Shown: positions 53,500-63,991, counted from the stretch's first letter. The stretch: 64,000 bases of DNA from Paenibacillus sp. LS1 (GCF_026013365.1 NZ_JAPDOE010000001.1:620001-684000); one strand, 5' to 3'. The notes: generated by a model not told the origin, from the letters alone. Numbers and translations are program-made.

Positions 53500-54357
53500 A
53501 TGAAGATCAAAAAATCAACTTTTATTGGGTCATTGGTAGCATGCAGTTTGGCTTTCGGTGCCCTCGGTGTAGCAGCTTCAAACGGAATTCAAGATATTGA
53601 AGCAGCACTCGACAGCAACATTAGCTTTAAAGTAAACGGTTTGTCTTGGACACCCAAGAATGAAGCCGGAGACAAACTGAATGCACTGGTATATGACGGT
53701 GATGTTTACCTGCCTGTAAGTACCACAGCAGAAGCGCTGGGAGCCAACGTATCTCTGAATGTTAGCAACAAAGTGGTAAGTATAACTAATTCAGGTAGCG
53801 GTAAGTCAAGCAGTTCGAGTAGTAATAACAGCAGTACAGGTACCAAAGGTTCTGAAGATTCAAGTAAACCAAGTAGTTCAAGTAACTCAAGCACTTCTGG
53901 CTCAATCAAGATGACTGGAACTGACGCTCAGATGATAGTCAAATTGCAAAAAGAATCTTTAACATTGATCAAAATGTATGGTAAAGCACTTAAGACAGGT
54001 AGCACTAGTGAATTCGATAAATACATAGATGCTAAAGTTATTGAAAATCCCGAGATCGACATTTTTGATCTAGGTAAGCAATCCCAGAAAGATAAATTTA
54101 AGACTACAGTCAAAGGTATTATTGCAGCAAATGATAAAAAAACGCTGACTAAATATGCAGATCAGTTGATTAACATCAAATCAGCTGATTTTAAAGTGAT
54201 TGCAATGAACGATAAAACCAAAACAAGACACAGTTACAAAGCCATTTATTATCCACAAGGATGGACGGGTTCCTATGGAGTGTACCTGACCTTTGTGTTT
54301 AGTCCGCAAAAAAGCGGCAATGGTGATTTTTATCTTGGCGATTTGTACTTTAGCTAA
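53500..54357 (+). CDS. Secreted protein with copper amine oxidase N-terminal-like domain
   Basis: 285 aa. A signal peptide (MKIKKSTFIGSLVACSLAFGALGVAAS) precedes a domain (about residues 35-95) with NGLSWTPKNEAGDKLNALVYDGDVYLPVSTTAEALGANVSL. This is the copper amine oxidase N-terminal-like (stalk) fold common on Paenibacillus surface proteins. A Ser/Asn-rich linker (about 97-135) follows, then an unrecognised C-terminal domain of 145 residues ending in FYLGDLYFS. A strong AGGAGG-like site (ACGGAGGAAC) precedes the ATG at 53500. The divergent neighbour is Zur-controlled rpmG. A zinc role is not shown; base use is somewhat AT-richer than around it. Confidence 0.8.
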   Translation: MKIKKSTFIGSLVACSLAFGALGVAASNGIQDIEAALDSNISFKVNGLSWTPKNEAGDKLNALVYDGDVYLPVSTTAEALGANVSLNVSNKVVSITNSGSGKSSSSSSNNSSTGTKGSEDSSKPSSSSNSSTSGSIKMTGTDAQMIVKLQKESLTLIKMYGKALKTGSTSEFDKYIDAKVIENPEIDIFDLGKQSQKDKFKTTVKGIIAANDKKTLTKYADQLINIKSADFKVIAMNDKTKTRHSYKAIYYPQGWTGSYGVYLTFVFSPQKSGNGDFYLGDLYFS

Positions 54358-54381
54358 AACCCTTAATACAATATCAGCATT

Positions 54382-54424
54382 GATCTTCAGGGGCACTATT
54401 GCACTTGAAGATCTTTTCTTTTTA
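54382..54424 (+). terminator. Terminator of the secreted-protein gene
   Basis: GATCTTCA (54382-54389) pairs with TGAAGATC (54406-54413), with partial inner pairing; TTTTCTTTTT follows. Confidence 0.8.
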
Positions 54425-54426
54425 CT

Positions 54427-55626
54427 TCAACTCCATGCCGGAAAAGGATCTTTCAGTTCACGCCAGTTCATCCTCATCTCTTCCTCCGTAAGAAGAGTCT
54501 CATCCAGTGTACGTTCAATCTCCGCCCGGTCCATATCAATGCCGATAAATACTAATTTGGTTACGCGATCACCCCACTCATCATCCCAGTCCGGTATGCT
54601 TGGCAATGTATCGCCAAAATGAAGTTGCCTTTCCTCCTCACTCATCGCACCTACCCATATTCCTGCTGGCGCAAGCTGCTTTGATGTACCTGCGTGACTG
54701 AAAGAGATCGCCATATGGTTCCTTGTCGCTAGCCACATCAGGCCTTTGGATCGCACGATGTTATCTGGCCATTTCGCAATCCAACGCAGCAACCGTTCCG
54801 GGTGGAATGGACGTTTACGATGATAGACAAATGAATGAATTCCATATTCTTCAGTCTCCGGGGTATGTTCCTCTTTCATTAATTCGCGGATCCAACCCGC
54901 GGATTGGCTTGCTTTTTCAAAATCAAAACGTCCTGTGTTCAATATCTCTCTTGGATCAATCTGCCCATGTGTCGTGCGAATGAGCTTGGCCTCAGGTTGC
55001 ATCGCGTGTAGTGCCTTTTCAAGCTTCGTCAGTTCTTCCTCAGAGACCAGATCACATTTGTTCAGAATCAGCACATCACAGAATTCCACCTGATCCGTCA
55101 GCAGATGAACGATTCCGCGAACATCGTCCTCCCCCGCTTCCTGTCCACGATCCTTCAGTGTTTCTTTGGAATAAAAATCACGCCAGAACTGGGCAGCATC
55201 GACAACCGTAACCATCGTGTCGAGACGAGTGAACTTCGTCAAATCAATGCCAAGTTCCTCATCGATATACGTAAACGTCTGCGCAACAGGTACCGGCTCA
55301 CCAATACCCGTAGATTCGATCAATATGTAGTCAAAAGAACCATCTAACGCCAGCCGCTCGACTTCTTTCAACAGATCCTCCCGCAATGTGCAGCAGATGC
55401 AACCATTGGACATCTCTACCAGTTTCTCATCAATGCGCGATAATCCTCCACCATCTCGTATTAAACCTGCATCAATATTAATCTCACTGAGATCATTGAC
55501 GATGACAGCAACCCGCATCCCCTCGCGGTTATGAAGCACATGATTGAGCAGTGTCGTTTTGCCTGCACCCAAATATCCACTAAGTACGGTTACTGGAACC
55601 CGCTGTTGAACCTGTTGATCTGACAT
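54427..55626 (-). CDS. zagA: CobW/COG0523 GTPase, ZagA/YciC-type zinc metallochaperone
   Basis: 399 aa from the ATG at 55626, behind GTGGAGGAAG. The P-loop is GYLGAGKTT, the metal-binding motif NGCICCTLR (CxCC), the guanine-recognition NKCD, and the C-terminal domain reads like YciC/ZagA ([29 protein letters not shown] and [15 protein letters not shown]). In B. subtilis ZagA, under Zur control, delivers zinc to folate-synthesis enzyme FolE. The Zur box at 55661 supports the same assignment. It converges on the secreted-protein gene and is divergent from the permease pair. Confidence 0.88.
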   Translation of the reverse strand: MSDQQVQQRVPVTVLSGYLGAGKTTLLNHVLHNREGMRVAVIVNDLSEINIDAGLIRDGGGLSRIDEKLVEMSNGCICCTLREDLLKEVERLALDGSFDYILIESTGIGEPVPVAQTFTYIDEELGIDLTKFTRLDTMVTVVDAAQFWRDFYSKETLKDRGQEAGEDDVRGIVHLLTDQVEFCDVLILNKCDLVSEEELTKLEKALHAMQPEAKLIRTTHGQIDPREILNTGRFDFEKASQSAGWIRELMKEEHTPETEEYGIHSFVYHRKRPFHPERLLRWIAKWPDNIVRSKGLMWLATRNHMAISFSHAGTSKQLAPAGIWVGAMSEEERQLHFGDTLPSIPDWDDEWGDRVTKLVFIGIDMDRAEIERTLDETLLTEEEMRMNWRELKDPFPAWS

Positions 55627-55660
55627 TTCTGCTTCCTCCACTCTGTTTAAGTTGCAAATT

Positions 55661-55681
55661 TAATCGTAATTATTACTATTA
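55661..55681. promoter_or_regulatory. Zur box upstream of the COG0523 GTPase gene
   Basis: TAATCGTAAT-T-ATTACTATTA, identical to the rpmG box for 20 of 21 bases and 35 bases before the GTPase start. Confidence 0.88.
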
Positions 55682-55752
55682 ATGATGATCCATCCGAACT
55701 ATACCGCATTTTTCTTTGGGTTGTCAACTCTAATATGATGAAGAATCTTGAT

Positions 55753-55773
55753 TAATCGTAAAAATGTTGATTA
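55753..55773. promoter_or_regulatory. Weak Zur-like half-site upstream of the permease pair
   Basis: Only TAATCGTAA and GATTA match (13 of 20 positions). It lies 77 bases before the permease start. It may be chance in an AT-rich region. Confidence 0.3.
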
Positions 55774-55849
55774 AAACATAGGAATGATGTATGTTGCCGC
55801 ACGTACAAGCATATATTTTAGCAAAGTCCTAGTTGTGGAGGTCTGTTTC

Positions 55850-56884
55850 ATGAAAATGGCAGCCAATCTGAAGCTCCTGTCCTTCCTGATCCCTTGTGCA
55901 TTTCTTGTTCCCGTGTTGATCACAATGGCTCCAGACTTGAAGGAAGCATGGAACAGTGAAGCTTTGCAAAATATGAAAACCGTATTCATAGGTATCTTTC
56001 TTGAAGCTGCACCTTTTCTGCTCATGGGTGTGTTATTATCCTCGCTCATGCAGTGGTTTGTATCCGAAGAAATGGTCCGTAAACTCACGCCCAAGAATCC
56101 GATCGGCGGTGTGCTGGTCGCAGGGCTGCTCGGTATTATTTTTCCCATCTGTGAATGTGGCATGATCCCTGTGGTGAGACGATTGATGCACAAAGGCATG
56201 CCTGCCTATATCGCAGTTACATTCATCCTGAGTGGTCCCGTAGTGAATCCCATCGTATTTACCGCAACCTTGCTCGCCTTTCCCTCCCATCCTGAGATTA
56301 CCATTGCCCGTATGGGACTTGCCTTTGCCGTAGCAGCTTCCATAGGCATGCTCGTGTATGTGTTTGTTCGTCGAAATCCCCTTCGGTTGCCAAAAGTCGC
56401 AGTGACAGAGGTTAAGACACATCCTGGGTTTAAAATGGCGCAACCTCATGCACATGCAAATGCTCATGACCACAACCATGTGAAAAACTGGCGCAGCTTC
56501 TTCATTCATGCCGGAGACGAATTTGTCGATATGAGTAAATATTTGGTGATCGGTGCCTTGATTACAGCCTGCATCCAGACATTCATTAGCCGCAGCGATC
56601 TGATCTCACTTGGCAATGGTCCTGTCGCCTCCTATGTATTCATGATGGGGTTTGCTTATGTATTGTCTCTCTGTTCCACTTCTGATGCTTTTGTGGCTTC
56701 TGCATTCTCACATACGTTTGCACTGGGCCCGCTGGTATCCTTCCTTGTGCTTGGTCCAATGCTGGATTTCAAAAGCACCCTGATGCTGCTCTCGACCTTC
56801 CGTACTCGGTTTGTTATAAGTCTAAGTCTAGCCATTATCACGCTTGTCTTTGCCGGCTCGTGGTTGATTAATCTGCTGGTATAA
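55850..56884 (+). CDS. Permease of the YcgR/YraQ (UPF0718, DUF318) family
   Basis: 344 aa with eight to ten hydrophobic helices. The conserved family motif PICECGMIPV is present. Between the two halves lies a His-rich loop (KMAQPHAHANAHDHNHVKNW), a common feature of transition-metal transporters. I use the ATG at 55850 behind GGAGG; a longer frame to 55784 lacks a site. It is followed after 82 bases by the TIGR03943-type partner. Members pair in this way in many Bacillota. Metal or metalloid movement is likely but not proven; zinc is favoured by the position beside znu and zagA. Confidence 0.85.
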   Translation: MKMAANLKLLSFLIPCAFLVPVLITMAPDLKEAWNSEALQNMKTVFIGIFLEAAPFLLMGVLLSSLMQWFVSEEMVRKLTPKNPIGGVLVAGLLGIIFPICECGMIPVVRRLMHKGMPAYIAVTFILSGPVVNPIVFTATLLAFPSHPEITIARMGLAFAVAASIGMLVYVFVRRNPLRLPKVAVTEVKTHPGFKMAQPHAHANAHDHNHVKNWRSFFIHAGDEFVDMSKYLVIGALITACIQTFISRSDLISLGNGPVASYVFMMGFAYVLSLCSTSDAFVASAFSHTFALGPLVSFLVLGPMLDFKSTLMLLSTFRTRFVISLSLAIITLVFAGSWLINLLV

Positions 56885-56966
56885 AGGTTGAGCAAAATGC
56901 TTCATGACCTAAATGGTTAATCAAATGAATTTTCATACTGATGATTAATAGAGATGAGGTGATGAT

Positions 56967-57950
56967 ATGAACCACTCTGTCTATACGATGACAAAAGCCC
57001 CTGTTCCAAGAGCACACATCATTCAATGGCATAACCTGATTCGTGCGGTATGGATCGGCGGGCTGGCGGTGTACATTATTCACTTGAATTCAAGTGATTC
57101 GCTTCATTATTATTTGGCGCCGACCATGCAAAAACTGCTGTTATGCTGCCCTGTTCCCTTATTGTTTATTGCCGTAATTATGGCCTGGCATGGACTGTTC
57201 AGTAGAAACGAGGTTCATTGTGACTGTGAGCATCCACCACCCTCGGGGTTCCTTCGTAGTTCAATGGTATATGGTCTGATTGCTATACCCTTGTTGCTGG
57301 GGTTTTTGTTACCTGATCGGGCTCTCGGCAGCTCCATGGCCAGTCAGAAAGGCATGTCTCTCACCTACGCCCCTCCCGAAATTCGTCGGAAAGAGCCTTT
57401 ACCTGATCCGTCAACGCAATTAAATGTACAAGATCTTACACAACAACCAACTGCTGTTCAGTCTGCATCGAGCACCAGAGTACAATTTATTCCCCCAGAC
57501 GAGTATAGCCGCGAATTCGCTGAACTGGCGGAGAAATTGTATGCAGAACAGGTCATCCGAGTCTATCCTGAGATTTTCTCTGAAACACTCGGTTCGATCG
57601 ACATGTTCCAGCGACAATTTGCAGGCAAAGATATCTCGTTAACCGGGTTTGTCTATCGTGACAAAAGCATGGATCATGAATCACATTTTGCACTAGGACG
57701 ATTTCTCGTCATGTGTTGCCCCGCGGATGCGGCTCCCTTTGGCGTGATGATTCACATTCCAGAAGCGGATAGCTTCCCTACAGATAGCTGGGTGCAAATT
57801 GATGGCAGCATCGGCTCAGCACAGGTGAATGGTAAGGATACGATTGAGATTCGCGCCACAAAGGTGACACCTGTAGCCGTGCCATCCACGCCTTATATTT
57901 ATACCAATGCGGACTCGGTGATGGCGTATGAGCAAATAAAGAGCGAGTAG
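56967..57950 (+). CDS. TIGR03943-family permease partner (YcgQ-like)
   Basis: 327 aa. Two N-terminal membrane segments (about residues 24-45 and 52-74) and a third at about 95-113, then a large extracytoplasmic part containing the family block GYVYRDKSMDHESHFALGRFLVMCCPADAAPFGV-like residues (seen as TGFVYRDK and LVMCCPADA). In B. subtilis the YcgQ/YcgR pair has the same order reversed or adjacent. It presumably forms one complex with the permease before it. The MCCPADA cysteine pair and DCEH near residue 85 may bind metal. It ends at a strong bidirectional terminator. Confidence 0.85.
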   Translation: MNHSVYTMTKAPVPRAHIIQWHNLIRAVWIGGLAVYIIHLNSSDSLHYYLAPTMQKLLLCCPVPLLFIAVIMAWHGLFSRNEVHCDCEHPPPSGFLRSSMVYGLIAIPLLLGFLLPDRALGSSMASQKGMSLTYAPPEIRRKEPLPDPSTQLNVQDLTQQPTAVQSASSTRVQFIPPDEYSREFAELAEKLYAEQVIRVYPEIFSETLGSIDMFQRQFAGKDISLTGFVYRDKSMDHESHFALGRFLVMCCPADAAPFGVMIHIPEADSFPTDSWVQIDGSIGSAQVNGKDTIEIRATKVTPVAVPSTPYIYTNADSVMAYEQIKSE

Positions 57951-57984
57951 TTGCTAGTAGTAGTAACTTGCACCTCAACGATAA

Positions 57985-58023
57985 AAAGCCCCAAAGTGAT
58001 GGATTACATCGCTTTGGGGCTTT
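57985..58023. terminator. Bidirectional terminator between the TIGR03943 and pdp genes
   Basis: AAAGCCCCAAAG pairs with CTTTGGGGCTTT; inner GATG/CATC extends the stem. The gene ends converge here. Confidence 0.92.
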
Positions 58024-58069
58024 CATGTTCAGTCAGACATGAGATTACACCTCGTCTGCTCTAATTATA

Positions 58070-59371
58070 TTATTCCGTTACGATATCATGAACCAATACA
58101 GGAGCATCGGCATGATCCGCAATCGTAATGTTTTCTTTGATCTTCGCGATGACGTCTGCTACGTCTTCACGATTGGCATGGATCGTTACGAGGGACTCAC
58201 CAGCTTTGACTGGGTCACCGACTTTTTTGTTCAGCATCAGACCAACCGCAAGATCGATCTCGGATTCTTTCGTTGCACGGCCTGCGCCAAGCAGCATTGC
58301 TGCAGTACCGATTTCGTCAGCGACGATTCCGGCAACATAGCCGTCTTTGTCTGCCGGGACTTCAACCAGGTATTGTGCTTGTGGCAAACGATCTGGATGA
58401 TCAACAACCGAAGCATCTCCGCCTTGATTGGCCAGGAAATCTTTGAATTTCTCCAGCGCTTTACCATTCTGGATCACTTCTTTTAATTTCTCCTCCGCAT
58501 GCTCCAAGGAATCTGCCTTGCCAGCAAGGAATACCATCTGACGTCCAAGTGCCAGACACAGTTCTTCCAGATCTTTCGGACCTTTACCTTGCAGGGTGAG
58601 AATGGCTTCTTTTACTTCAAGCGCGTTACCAATTGCCAGACCGAGTGGTTGGGACATATCGGAGATAACAGCCATCGTTTTACGGCCAACATTGTTACCG
58701 ATGCTCACCATGGCATGTGCCAATTCTTTAGCATCTTCCGTTGTTTTCATGAATGCACCAGCACCCGTTTTAACATCCAATACGATTGCATCTGCGCCTG
58801 CTGCAATTTTCTTACTCATGATGGAGCTGGCGATCAGTGGAATAGAGTTAACGGTAGCTGTTACGTCACGCAGGGCATAGAGTTTTTTGTCTGCTGGTGT
58901 AAGGTTACCACTTTGTCCGATAACCGCAACCTTGTGTTCGTTTACGAGACGAATGAACTCTTCTTTTTCAAGCTCTACGTGGAAGCCAGCAACGGATTCC
59001 AGTTTGTCTGTTGTACCACCCGTGTGACCAAGTCCACGTCCGGACATTTTGGCAACAGGAACGTCCAGCGCAGCAACGAGCGGAGCGAGTACCAGTGTCG
59101 TCGTATCGCCCACACCTCCTGTGGAGTGCTTGTCTACTTTGATGCCTTCGATGGCAGACAGGTCAATCGTTTCACCCGAGTTCACCATGGACATCGTGAG
59201 GTCGGCACGCTCTTTGTCTGTCATATCCTTGAAAAATACTGCCATCGCCCATGCGCTGACTTGATAGTCCGGGATCTCTCCTTGTGTGTATCCTTGAACA
59301 ACAAAATCAATCTCAGCTGTTGTCAGTTCTTTTCCGTCGCGTTTCTTGGCAATAATGTCTACCATTCTCAT
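58070..59371 (-). CDS. pdp: Pyrimidine-nucleoside phosphorylase
   Basis: 433 aa, the normal length. The start ATG at 59371 follows AAGGAGAG and gives [16 protein letters not shown]; an open frame to 59554 runs into a repeat element and is rejected. Present are the family signature [29 protein letters not shown] for phosphate binding, VKTGAGAFM, and the C-terminal biotinyl-like domain ([37 protein letters not shown]). It splits uridine and thymidine to base and (deoxy)ribose 1-phosphate. It is last of the run and separated from deoD by 514 bases holding two repeats. Confidence 0.95.
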   Translation of the reverse strand: MRMVDIIAKKRDGKELTTAEIDFVVQGYTQGEIPDYQVSAWAMAVFFKDMTDKERADLTMSMVNSGETIDLSAIEGIKVDKHSTGGVGDTTTLVLAPLVAALDVPVAKMSGRGLGHTGGTTDKLESVAGFHVELEKEEFIRLVNEHKVAVIGQSGNLTPADKKLYALRDVTATVNSIPLIASSIMSKKIAAGADAIVLDVKTGAGAFMKTTEDAKELAHAMVSIGNNVGRKTMAVISDMSQPLGLAIGNALEVKEAILTLQGKGPKDLEELCLALGRQMVFLAGKADSLEHAEEKLKEVIQNGKALEKFKDFLANQGGDASVVDHPDRLPQAQYLVEVPADKDGYVAGIVADEIGTAAMLLGAGRATKESEIDLAVGLMLNKKVGDPVKAGESLVTIHANREDVADVIAKIKENITIADHADAPVLVHDIVTE

Positions 59372-59406
59372 GATGATCTCTCCTTGTGTGTGTATTGATT
59401 GTATAG

Positions 59407-59614
59407 AACACTTTGTGCACCATTCGTTCCGGCTCCGGTTCGTTCTTTCGATCGCTGTTGTCTCCAAGTTTTTTTGAATTCCATTTGCAATGGAGAAAAC
59501 TCGGAGACAAAGGCGAACGCTTTGCTTCTTCAGAATCGATTCCGGTTCCTTCACTCCGTGCTTACAACAAAAGTTTCGATTAAAATCAAATGATTATTGA
59601 ATATTAAATACAAC
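59407..59614. repeat. Repeat element copy C in the deoD-pdp spacer
   Basis: It has the same architecture as copies A and B but a diverged sequence. The stem reads TCGCTGTTGTCTCC with GGAGACAAAGGCGA, where A and B have TCGCTGTTATCCCC/GGGGATAAAGGCGA. The A-C mismatch next to the stem is kept. The changes on one arm are matched on the other. The right part (CAGAATCGATTCCGGTTCCTTCACTCCGTGCTTA) and the AT-rich end recur in copy D. Confidence 0.7.
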
Positions 59615-59636
59615 AACATCTTGTTGTCATCTTATT

Positions 59637-59885
59637 GAACACTTTGTTGTTAATTCGTTCCGGCTCCGGATCGTTCCTTCGATCGCTGTTGTCTCCAAGT
59701 TTTTTTTGATCCATTTTGCAATGGAGAAAACTCGGAGACAGCATATCCTTCCGAAGCAGCTTTCTTTCAGAAAGCTTTTGGGCGAACGCTTCGCTTCTTC
59801 AGAATCGATTCCGGTTCCTTCACTCCGTGCTTAAGTCAAGAGTTTCGATCCAAATCAATTGATTATTGAATATAAAATACAACAA
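59637..59885. repeat. Repeat element copy D, tandem duplicate of C with an insertion
   Basis: From GAACACTTTGTTGTT to TACAACAA it repeats copy C nearly base for base. An extra 40 bases at 59740-59780 lie in the right arm, with their own hairpin AGCTTTC/GAAAGCT. It ends next to the deoD stop codon. No gene or clear promoter for pdp is seen in the 514-base spacer, which these two copies fill. Confidence 0.7.
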
Positions 59886-60593
59886 TTACAGTGTGATTGC
59901 TGTGTCCAGAGCCACTACCATCATGTCGTTGAACGTTTTTTGGCGCTCTTCGGCAGATGTTTCTTCGCCTGTCAGCAAGTGGTCACTTACCGTCAGGATG
60001 GTCAGTGCGTTAACACCAAACTTGGCAGCGATGGTGTACAATGCTGTTGTTTCCATCTCTACGCCGAGTACGCCGTGTTTCATCAACTTCTCGGTTACGG
60101 AACGGTCATCGCGGTAGAAAGAATCGGAGCTGAACACGTTACCGACATGAATTTTCATGCCTTTAGCTGTTGCACGGTCATATGCTTCTTTCAGCAGGGA
60201 GAACGTAGCGATTGGCGAGAAGTCATATCCACCGAATACGTGCTTGTTCATGCTGGAATCCGTACAAGCTGCTTGTGCAAGGATGACGTCACGTACACGC
60301 ACATGCTCCTGCATACCGCCACAAGTACCAACACGAATCAGGTTTTTCACGCCATATTCGCTGATCAATTCATTAGCATAGATTGCGAAGGACGGGATAC
60401 CCATTCCTGAACCTTGCACCGAAATCCGGTGCCCTTGATATGTACCTGTGAAACCGAGCATTCCGCGAACCTCGTTGTAACATACAACATCTTCAAGGTA
60501 CGTATCTGCAATGTATTTCGCACGCAAAGGATCTCCTGGCAAAAGGATCGTTTCTGCGATATCTCCGGGTTTTGCTCCAATATGTGTACTCAT
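59886..60593 (-). CDS. deoD: Purine-nucleoside phosphorylase
   Basis: 235 aa, hexameric bacterial (DeoD) type. The family motif [19 protein letters not shown], the ribose/phosphate region [22 protein letters not shown] with the active-site Met-Glu, and TVSDHL with the catalytic Asp are all present. It converts purine nucleosides to bases and (deoxy)ribose 1-phosphate. The ATG at 60593 has TGGAGG upstream. It follows deoB at 97 bases. Confidence 0.96.
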   Translation of the reverse strand: MSTHIGAKPGDIAETILLPGDPLRAKYIADTYLEDVVCYNEVRGMLGFTGTYQGHRISVQGSGMGIPSFAIYANELISEYGVKNLIRVGTCGGMQEHVRVRDVILAQAACTDSSMNKHVFGGYDFSPIATFSLLKEAYDRATAKGMKIHVGNVFSSDSFYRDDRSVTEKLMKHGVLGVEMETTALYTIAAKFGVNALTILTVSDHLLTGEETSAEERQKTFNDMMVVALDTAITL

Positions 60594-60690
60594 GAATGAA
60601 ATTCCTCCAGTTATATATTTAGTCTAATATGATGTCAGGAACCGGAGCAGCCACAGCCACTCCGTATCCCCTATCCGGTTTTCGAAGAAA

Positions 60691-61869
60691 TTATTTCAAA
60701 TCTTTCAGGAAGCTAGTGCCGTATTCCGGCATTTTCACTCCAAAGTTCTCGGCTACAGTTGCGCCAAGGTCAGCAAATGTGCTGCGCAGATCAAGCTTTT
60801 TGCCTTCGCTGAAGCGCGGAGAGTAGGCAAGCAATGGAACATATTCACGTGTGTGGTCTGTACCACGGTAGGTTGGATCGTTACCATGGTCAGCTGTGAT
60901 CAGCAGCAGATCATCATTAGTCATTTTCGCAAAAATCTCTGGCAGCCTTGCATCATAATCTTCGAGCGCCTGAGCATAACCTTGCGGATCACGACGGTGA
61001 CCGTACAGGGCATCAAAATCAACCAGGTTCAGGAAGCTAAGTCCGGTGAACTCTTCATCCATCGTTTCGGACAACTTGTCCATGCCATCCATGTTCGAGA
61101 CCGTACGAACGGACTTCGTAACACCTTCGCCATCGTAGATATCTGCAATTTTACCCAAGGCAATGACATCAAATCCACCATCTTGCAGTTCATTCATGAC
61201 AGTACGTCCAAACGGCTTAAGCGCATAGTCATGACGATTCGCTGTACGCTTCCAGTCACCCGCTTCACCTACAAATGGACGTGCAATAATACGGCCCAGC
61301 ATGTACGGATCTTCAAGTGTAATCTCACGACAGAACTCACAGATTTCATACAGTTCCTTCAATGGAACAACATCCTCATGTGCTGCAATTTGCAGAACCG
61401 AATCCGCGGATGTGTACACGATGAGTGCACCAGTTTCGACATGCTCTGCACCCAACTCATCCAGAATTTCCGTGCCGCTGGCCGGTTTGTTACCAATCAC
61501 TTTGCGGCCCGTTTTCTCTTCAATTCGCTGAATCAGCTCATCGGGAAAACCGTTCTCGAACACGCGGAAAGGTGTATCAATGTATAGACCCATCAGCTCC
61601 CAGTGACCTGTCATTGTGTCTTTGCCTCTGGATGCTTCCTGCATCTTGGTATAATACGCTTTAGGTGCATCCGCTACAGGGACACCCACGATTTCTTTGA
61701 TGTTGGACAGTCCGAGACTGGCCATGTGAGGCATTTTCAGACCTCCGCGTTCACGTGCAATGTGACCGAAGGTATCTACATCAAAATCATCAAATTCTGC
61801 TGCATCCGGCGCTTCGCCGATCCCTACAGAATCCATAACGATCAGATGTACTCTTTTGAATGTTGACAT
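60691..61869 (-). CDS. deoB: Phosphopentomutase
   Basis: 392 aa of the alkaline phosphatase superfamily. [17 protein letters not shown] contains a metal Asp, [12 protein letters not shown] the phospho-accepting Thr, and near the end [26 protein letters not shown] the second metal site. It interconverts (deoxy)ribose 1- and 5-phosphate, linking the phosphorylases with DeoC. ATG at 61869 with AAGGAG upstream. It follows nupC at 29 bases. Confidence 0.96.
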   Translation of the reverse strand: MSTFKRVHLIVMDSVGIGEAPDAAEFDDFDVDTFGHIARERGGLKMPHMASLGLSNIKEIVGVPVADAPKAYYTKMQEASRGKDTMTGHWELMGLYIDTPFRVFENGFPDELIQRIEEKTGRKVIGNKPASGTEILDELGAEHVETGALIVYTSADSVLQIAAHEDVVPLKELYEICEFCREITLEDPYMLGRIIARPFVGEAGDWKRTANRHDYALKPFGRTVMNELQDGGFDVIALGKIADIYDGEGVTKSVRTVSNMDGMDKLSETMDEEFTGLSFLNLVDFDALYGHRRDPQGYAQALEDYDARLPEIFAKMTNDDLLLITADHGNDPTYRGTDHTREYVPLLAYSPRFSEGKKLDLRSTFADLGATVAENFGVKMPEYGTSFLKDLK

Positions 61870-61898
61870 AACCTAAGCACTCCTTCCAATAATCCGGT

Positions 61899-63089
61899 TT
61901 ACAAGAACAGTCCGGCGATGATCGCTGACAATACACTGACAAGCGATGCACCGTAAAGCAGTTTCAGACCGAAGCGGGCTACCACATTACCTTGTTTCTC
62001 ATGAAGTCCCTTCACCGCACCGGCAATAATACCGATGGAAGAGAAGTTGGCGAACGATACGAGGAAGACGGATACGATCCCTGTTGTTCTGGCAGACAAT
62101 AAGGTCTCCTTCGCTAAAGCAAGCATGGCAACGAATTCGTTGGATACCATTTTGGTTGCCATAATACTTCCCGCCTGAATCGCTTCTTTCCAAGGAACAC
62201 CCATAATAAAGGCTAATGGTGCAAACACATAACCAAGCAGTTCCTGGAACGAAATACCAAGCACCGCGCTGAAAATCCCGTTAACAAGTGCAATCAAGGC
62301 AACAAAACCGATTAACATCGCAGCTACGATGATGGCAACTTTGAATCCATCCAGGATGTATTCGCCCAGCATTTCGAAGAAGGACTGTTTCTCCTCTTCC
62401 TGGACTTCCAATATATCTTCTTCCTCTGTAACCTCATAAGGATTCACAATGGAAGCAATGATAAAACCGCCAAACAGGTTCAGCACAAGTGCCGTAACCA
62501 CATATTTCGGATCAATCATGGACATATAGGCACCGACAATCGACATCGATACCGTGGACATCGCCGAGGCACACAAGGTGTACAGCCGATGTTTTGGCAA
62601 CAACCCAATTTGTTTTTTCACAGAAATGAACACTTCAGATTGCCCCAATACAGCCGAAGCAACCGCGTTATATGATTCCAGTTTGCCCATTCCGTTGATT
62701 TTGCTTAATACCAGACCAATATATTTTATAACAAAAGGTAAGATTCGGATATACTGCAATATACCAATGAGTGCAGAGATGACAACAATCGGCATTAGGA
62801 CGTTCAGGAAGAACGGAACACCGCCAGTTGCGTCTTCAACCTTCGTCAAATCACCGAATACAAACGCAATCCCTTCATTTGCATAATCAAGCAAACTTTT
62901 AAATACGGTCGCGAAGCCGCCAATCAGCCATGTCCCGACCCCTGTATTCAGTAAGGCATACGCCAGAATCACCTGTAAAACAACCATAACGACCAGCGGC
63001 CGGTAGCGAATCTTCTTTTTACCGTTGCTTGCGATATAAGCCAGTCCAAAAACAACGAGTAAACCAAGAAGGGCAATTAGAAATTTCAT
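61899..63089 (-). CDS. nupC: Concentrative nucleoside transporter
   Basis: 396 aa with eight to ten membrane helices of the CNT family. Signature stretches are [30 protein letters not shown] and [19 protein letters not shown], with the nucleoside/sodium or proton-binding residues, and [15 protein letters not shown]. It imports nucleosides with H+ or Na+. The ATG at 63089 follows AAAGGAGAG. It lies between deoC and deoB on the same strand, as in B. subtilis dra-nupC-pdp. Confidence 0.95.
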   Translation of the reverse strand: MKFLIALLGLLVVFGLAYIASNGKKKIRYRPLVVMVVLQVILAYALLNTGVGTWLIGGFATVFKSLLDYANEGIAFVFGDLTKVEDATGGVPFFLNVLMPIVVISALIGILQYIRILPFVIKYIGLVLSKINGMGKLESYNAVASAVLGQSEVFISVKKQIGLLPKHRLYTLCASAMSTVSMSIVGAYMSMIDPKYVVTALVLNLFGGFIIASIVNPYEVTEEEDILEVQEEEKQSFFEMLGEYILDGFKVAIIVAAMLIGFVALIALVNGIFSAVLGISFQELLGYVFAPLAFIMGVPWKEAIQAGSIMATKMVSNEFVAMLALAKETLLSARTTGIVSVFLVSFANFSSIGIIAGAVKGLHEKQGNVVARFGLKLLYGASLVSVLSAIIAGLFL

Positions 63090-63230
63090 TTGATCTCTCC
63101 TTTGAAGGTAGTTAAGCCGGATGTGGAATTCAGCTCAAAGGGTACTTAAGCATTATTGTCAGTAATCTTTCAGAAAACTTATGAAGCGCTTACAATAAGT
63201 TCCGTTAATTAAAATATAAGTGTAAATTGT

Positions 63231-63269
63231 ATTCCCTGTACCTGAGCCGACTGCCCAAGTACAGAGAAT
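63231..63269. other. Imperfect hairpin in the deoC-nupC spacer
   Basis: ATTCCCTGTACCTG pairs with CAAGTACAGAGAAT (12 of 14 pairs) around an eleven-base loop. No T run follows on the minus strand. It may reduce read-through from deoC or stabilise the mRNA. Confidence 0.45.
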
Positions 63270-63316
63270 ATTTCATTACTTTTTACTTCATAAAGCTTGG
63301 TTTAACAAGCTCTTGT

Positions 63317-63991
63317 TTAGTAAGAAGATGTAGACTGACCGCCCTGCATGATCTTCACGCCAGAACTTGCACCGATCCGAGTCGCACCCGCTTCGATCAT
63401 TTTCTGCATATCTTCCAGACTACGTACGCCACCGGAGGCTTTCACGCCAACCTCAGGACCTACAGTACGACGCATCAAAGCGATATCTTCTGGCGTTGCT
63501 CCACCTGTGGAGAAACCGGTAGAAGTTTTAACAAAATCAGCTCCAGCTCTTACAGCTGCCTGACAAGCACGTACTTTCTCATCATCCGTCAACAGACAAG
63601 TTTCAATAATGACTTTCACCAATGCTTTACCCGCAGCAGCTTCAACTACAGCACGAATATCCTGTTCAACGTAATCATCTTTGCCATCTTTCAAAGCACT
63701 GATATTGATGACCATATCGACTTCAGTTGCACCTTTAGCAATCGCATCCTTGGTTTCAAAAGCTTTCGTCTCTGACGTGGATGCTCCCAGAGGGAAACCA
63801 ATAACGGTACAGATATCTACTCCAGTACCTTGCAACTGCTCAGCAGCATAAGCAACCCAGCCTGGGTTAACGCATACGGAAGCAAACTGGTATTGCTTCG
63901 CTTCTTCGGTTAACTTGGCCATTTCACTCTGCGTTGCGTCCGCACGAAGCAACGTATGGTCGATCATTTTAGCTAATTGTGGTGTAGTCAA
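63317..63991 (-). CDS. deoC: Deoxyribose-phosphate aldolase (5' end near the window edge)
   Basis: 224 aa from a TTG at 63991. The frame is still open at base 64000, so the true start may lie just outside the window. Class I aldolase motifs are [32 protein letters not shown], the Schiff-base lysine in [25 protein letters not shown] with the second active-site lysine, and GVKASGGVR. It cleaves deoxyribose 5-phosphate to glyceraldehyde 3-phosphate and acetaldehyde. It is the first visible gene of the deo run; a DeoR-type regulator would be expected further right. Confidence 0.95.
   Translation of the reverse strand: MTTPQLAKMIDHTLLRADATQSEMAKLTEEAKQYQFASVCVNPGWVAYAAEQLQGTGVDICTVIGFPLGASTSETKAFETKDAIAKGATEVDMVINISALKDGKDDYVEQDIRAVVEAAAGKALVKVIIETCLLTDDEKVRACQAAVRAGADFVKTSTGFSTGGATPEDIALMRRTVGPEVGVKASGGVRSLEDMQKMIEAGATRIGASSGVKIMQGGQSTSSY

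Noticed and set aside
59372-59554. An in-frame N-terminal extension of pdp by 61 codons
   Set aside because: It runs through repeat copy C, has no ribosome binding site, and pdp proteins start at MRMVDII, which has a good AAGGAG at the right distance.
59407-59885. A CRISPR array in the repeat-rich deoD-pdp spacer
   Set aside because: There are only two long tandem copies, no short regular repeat-spacer structure, and no cas genes.
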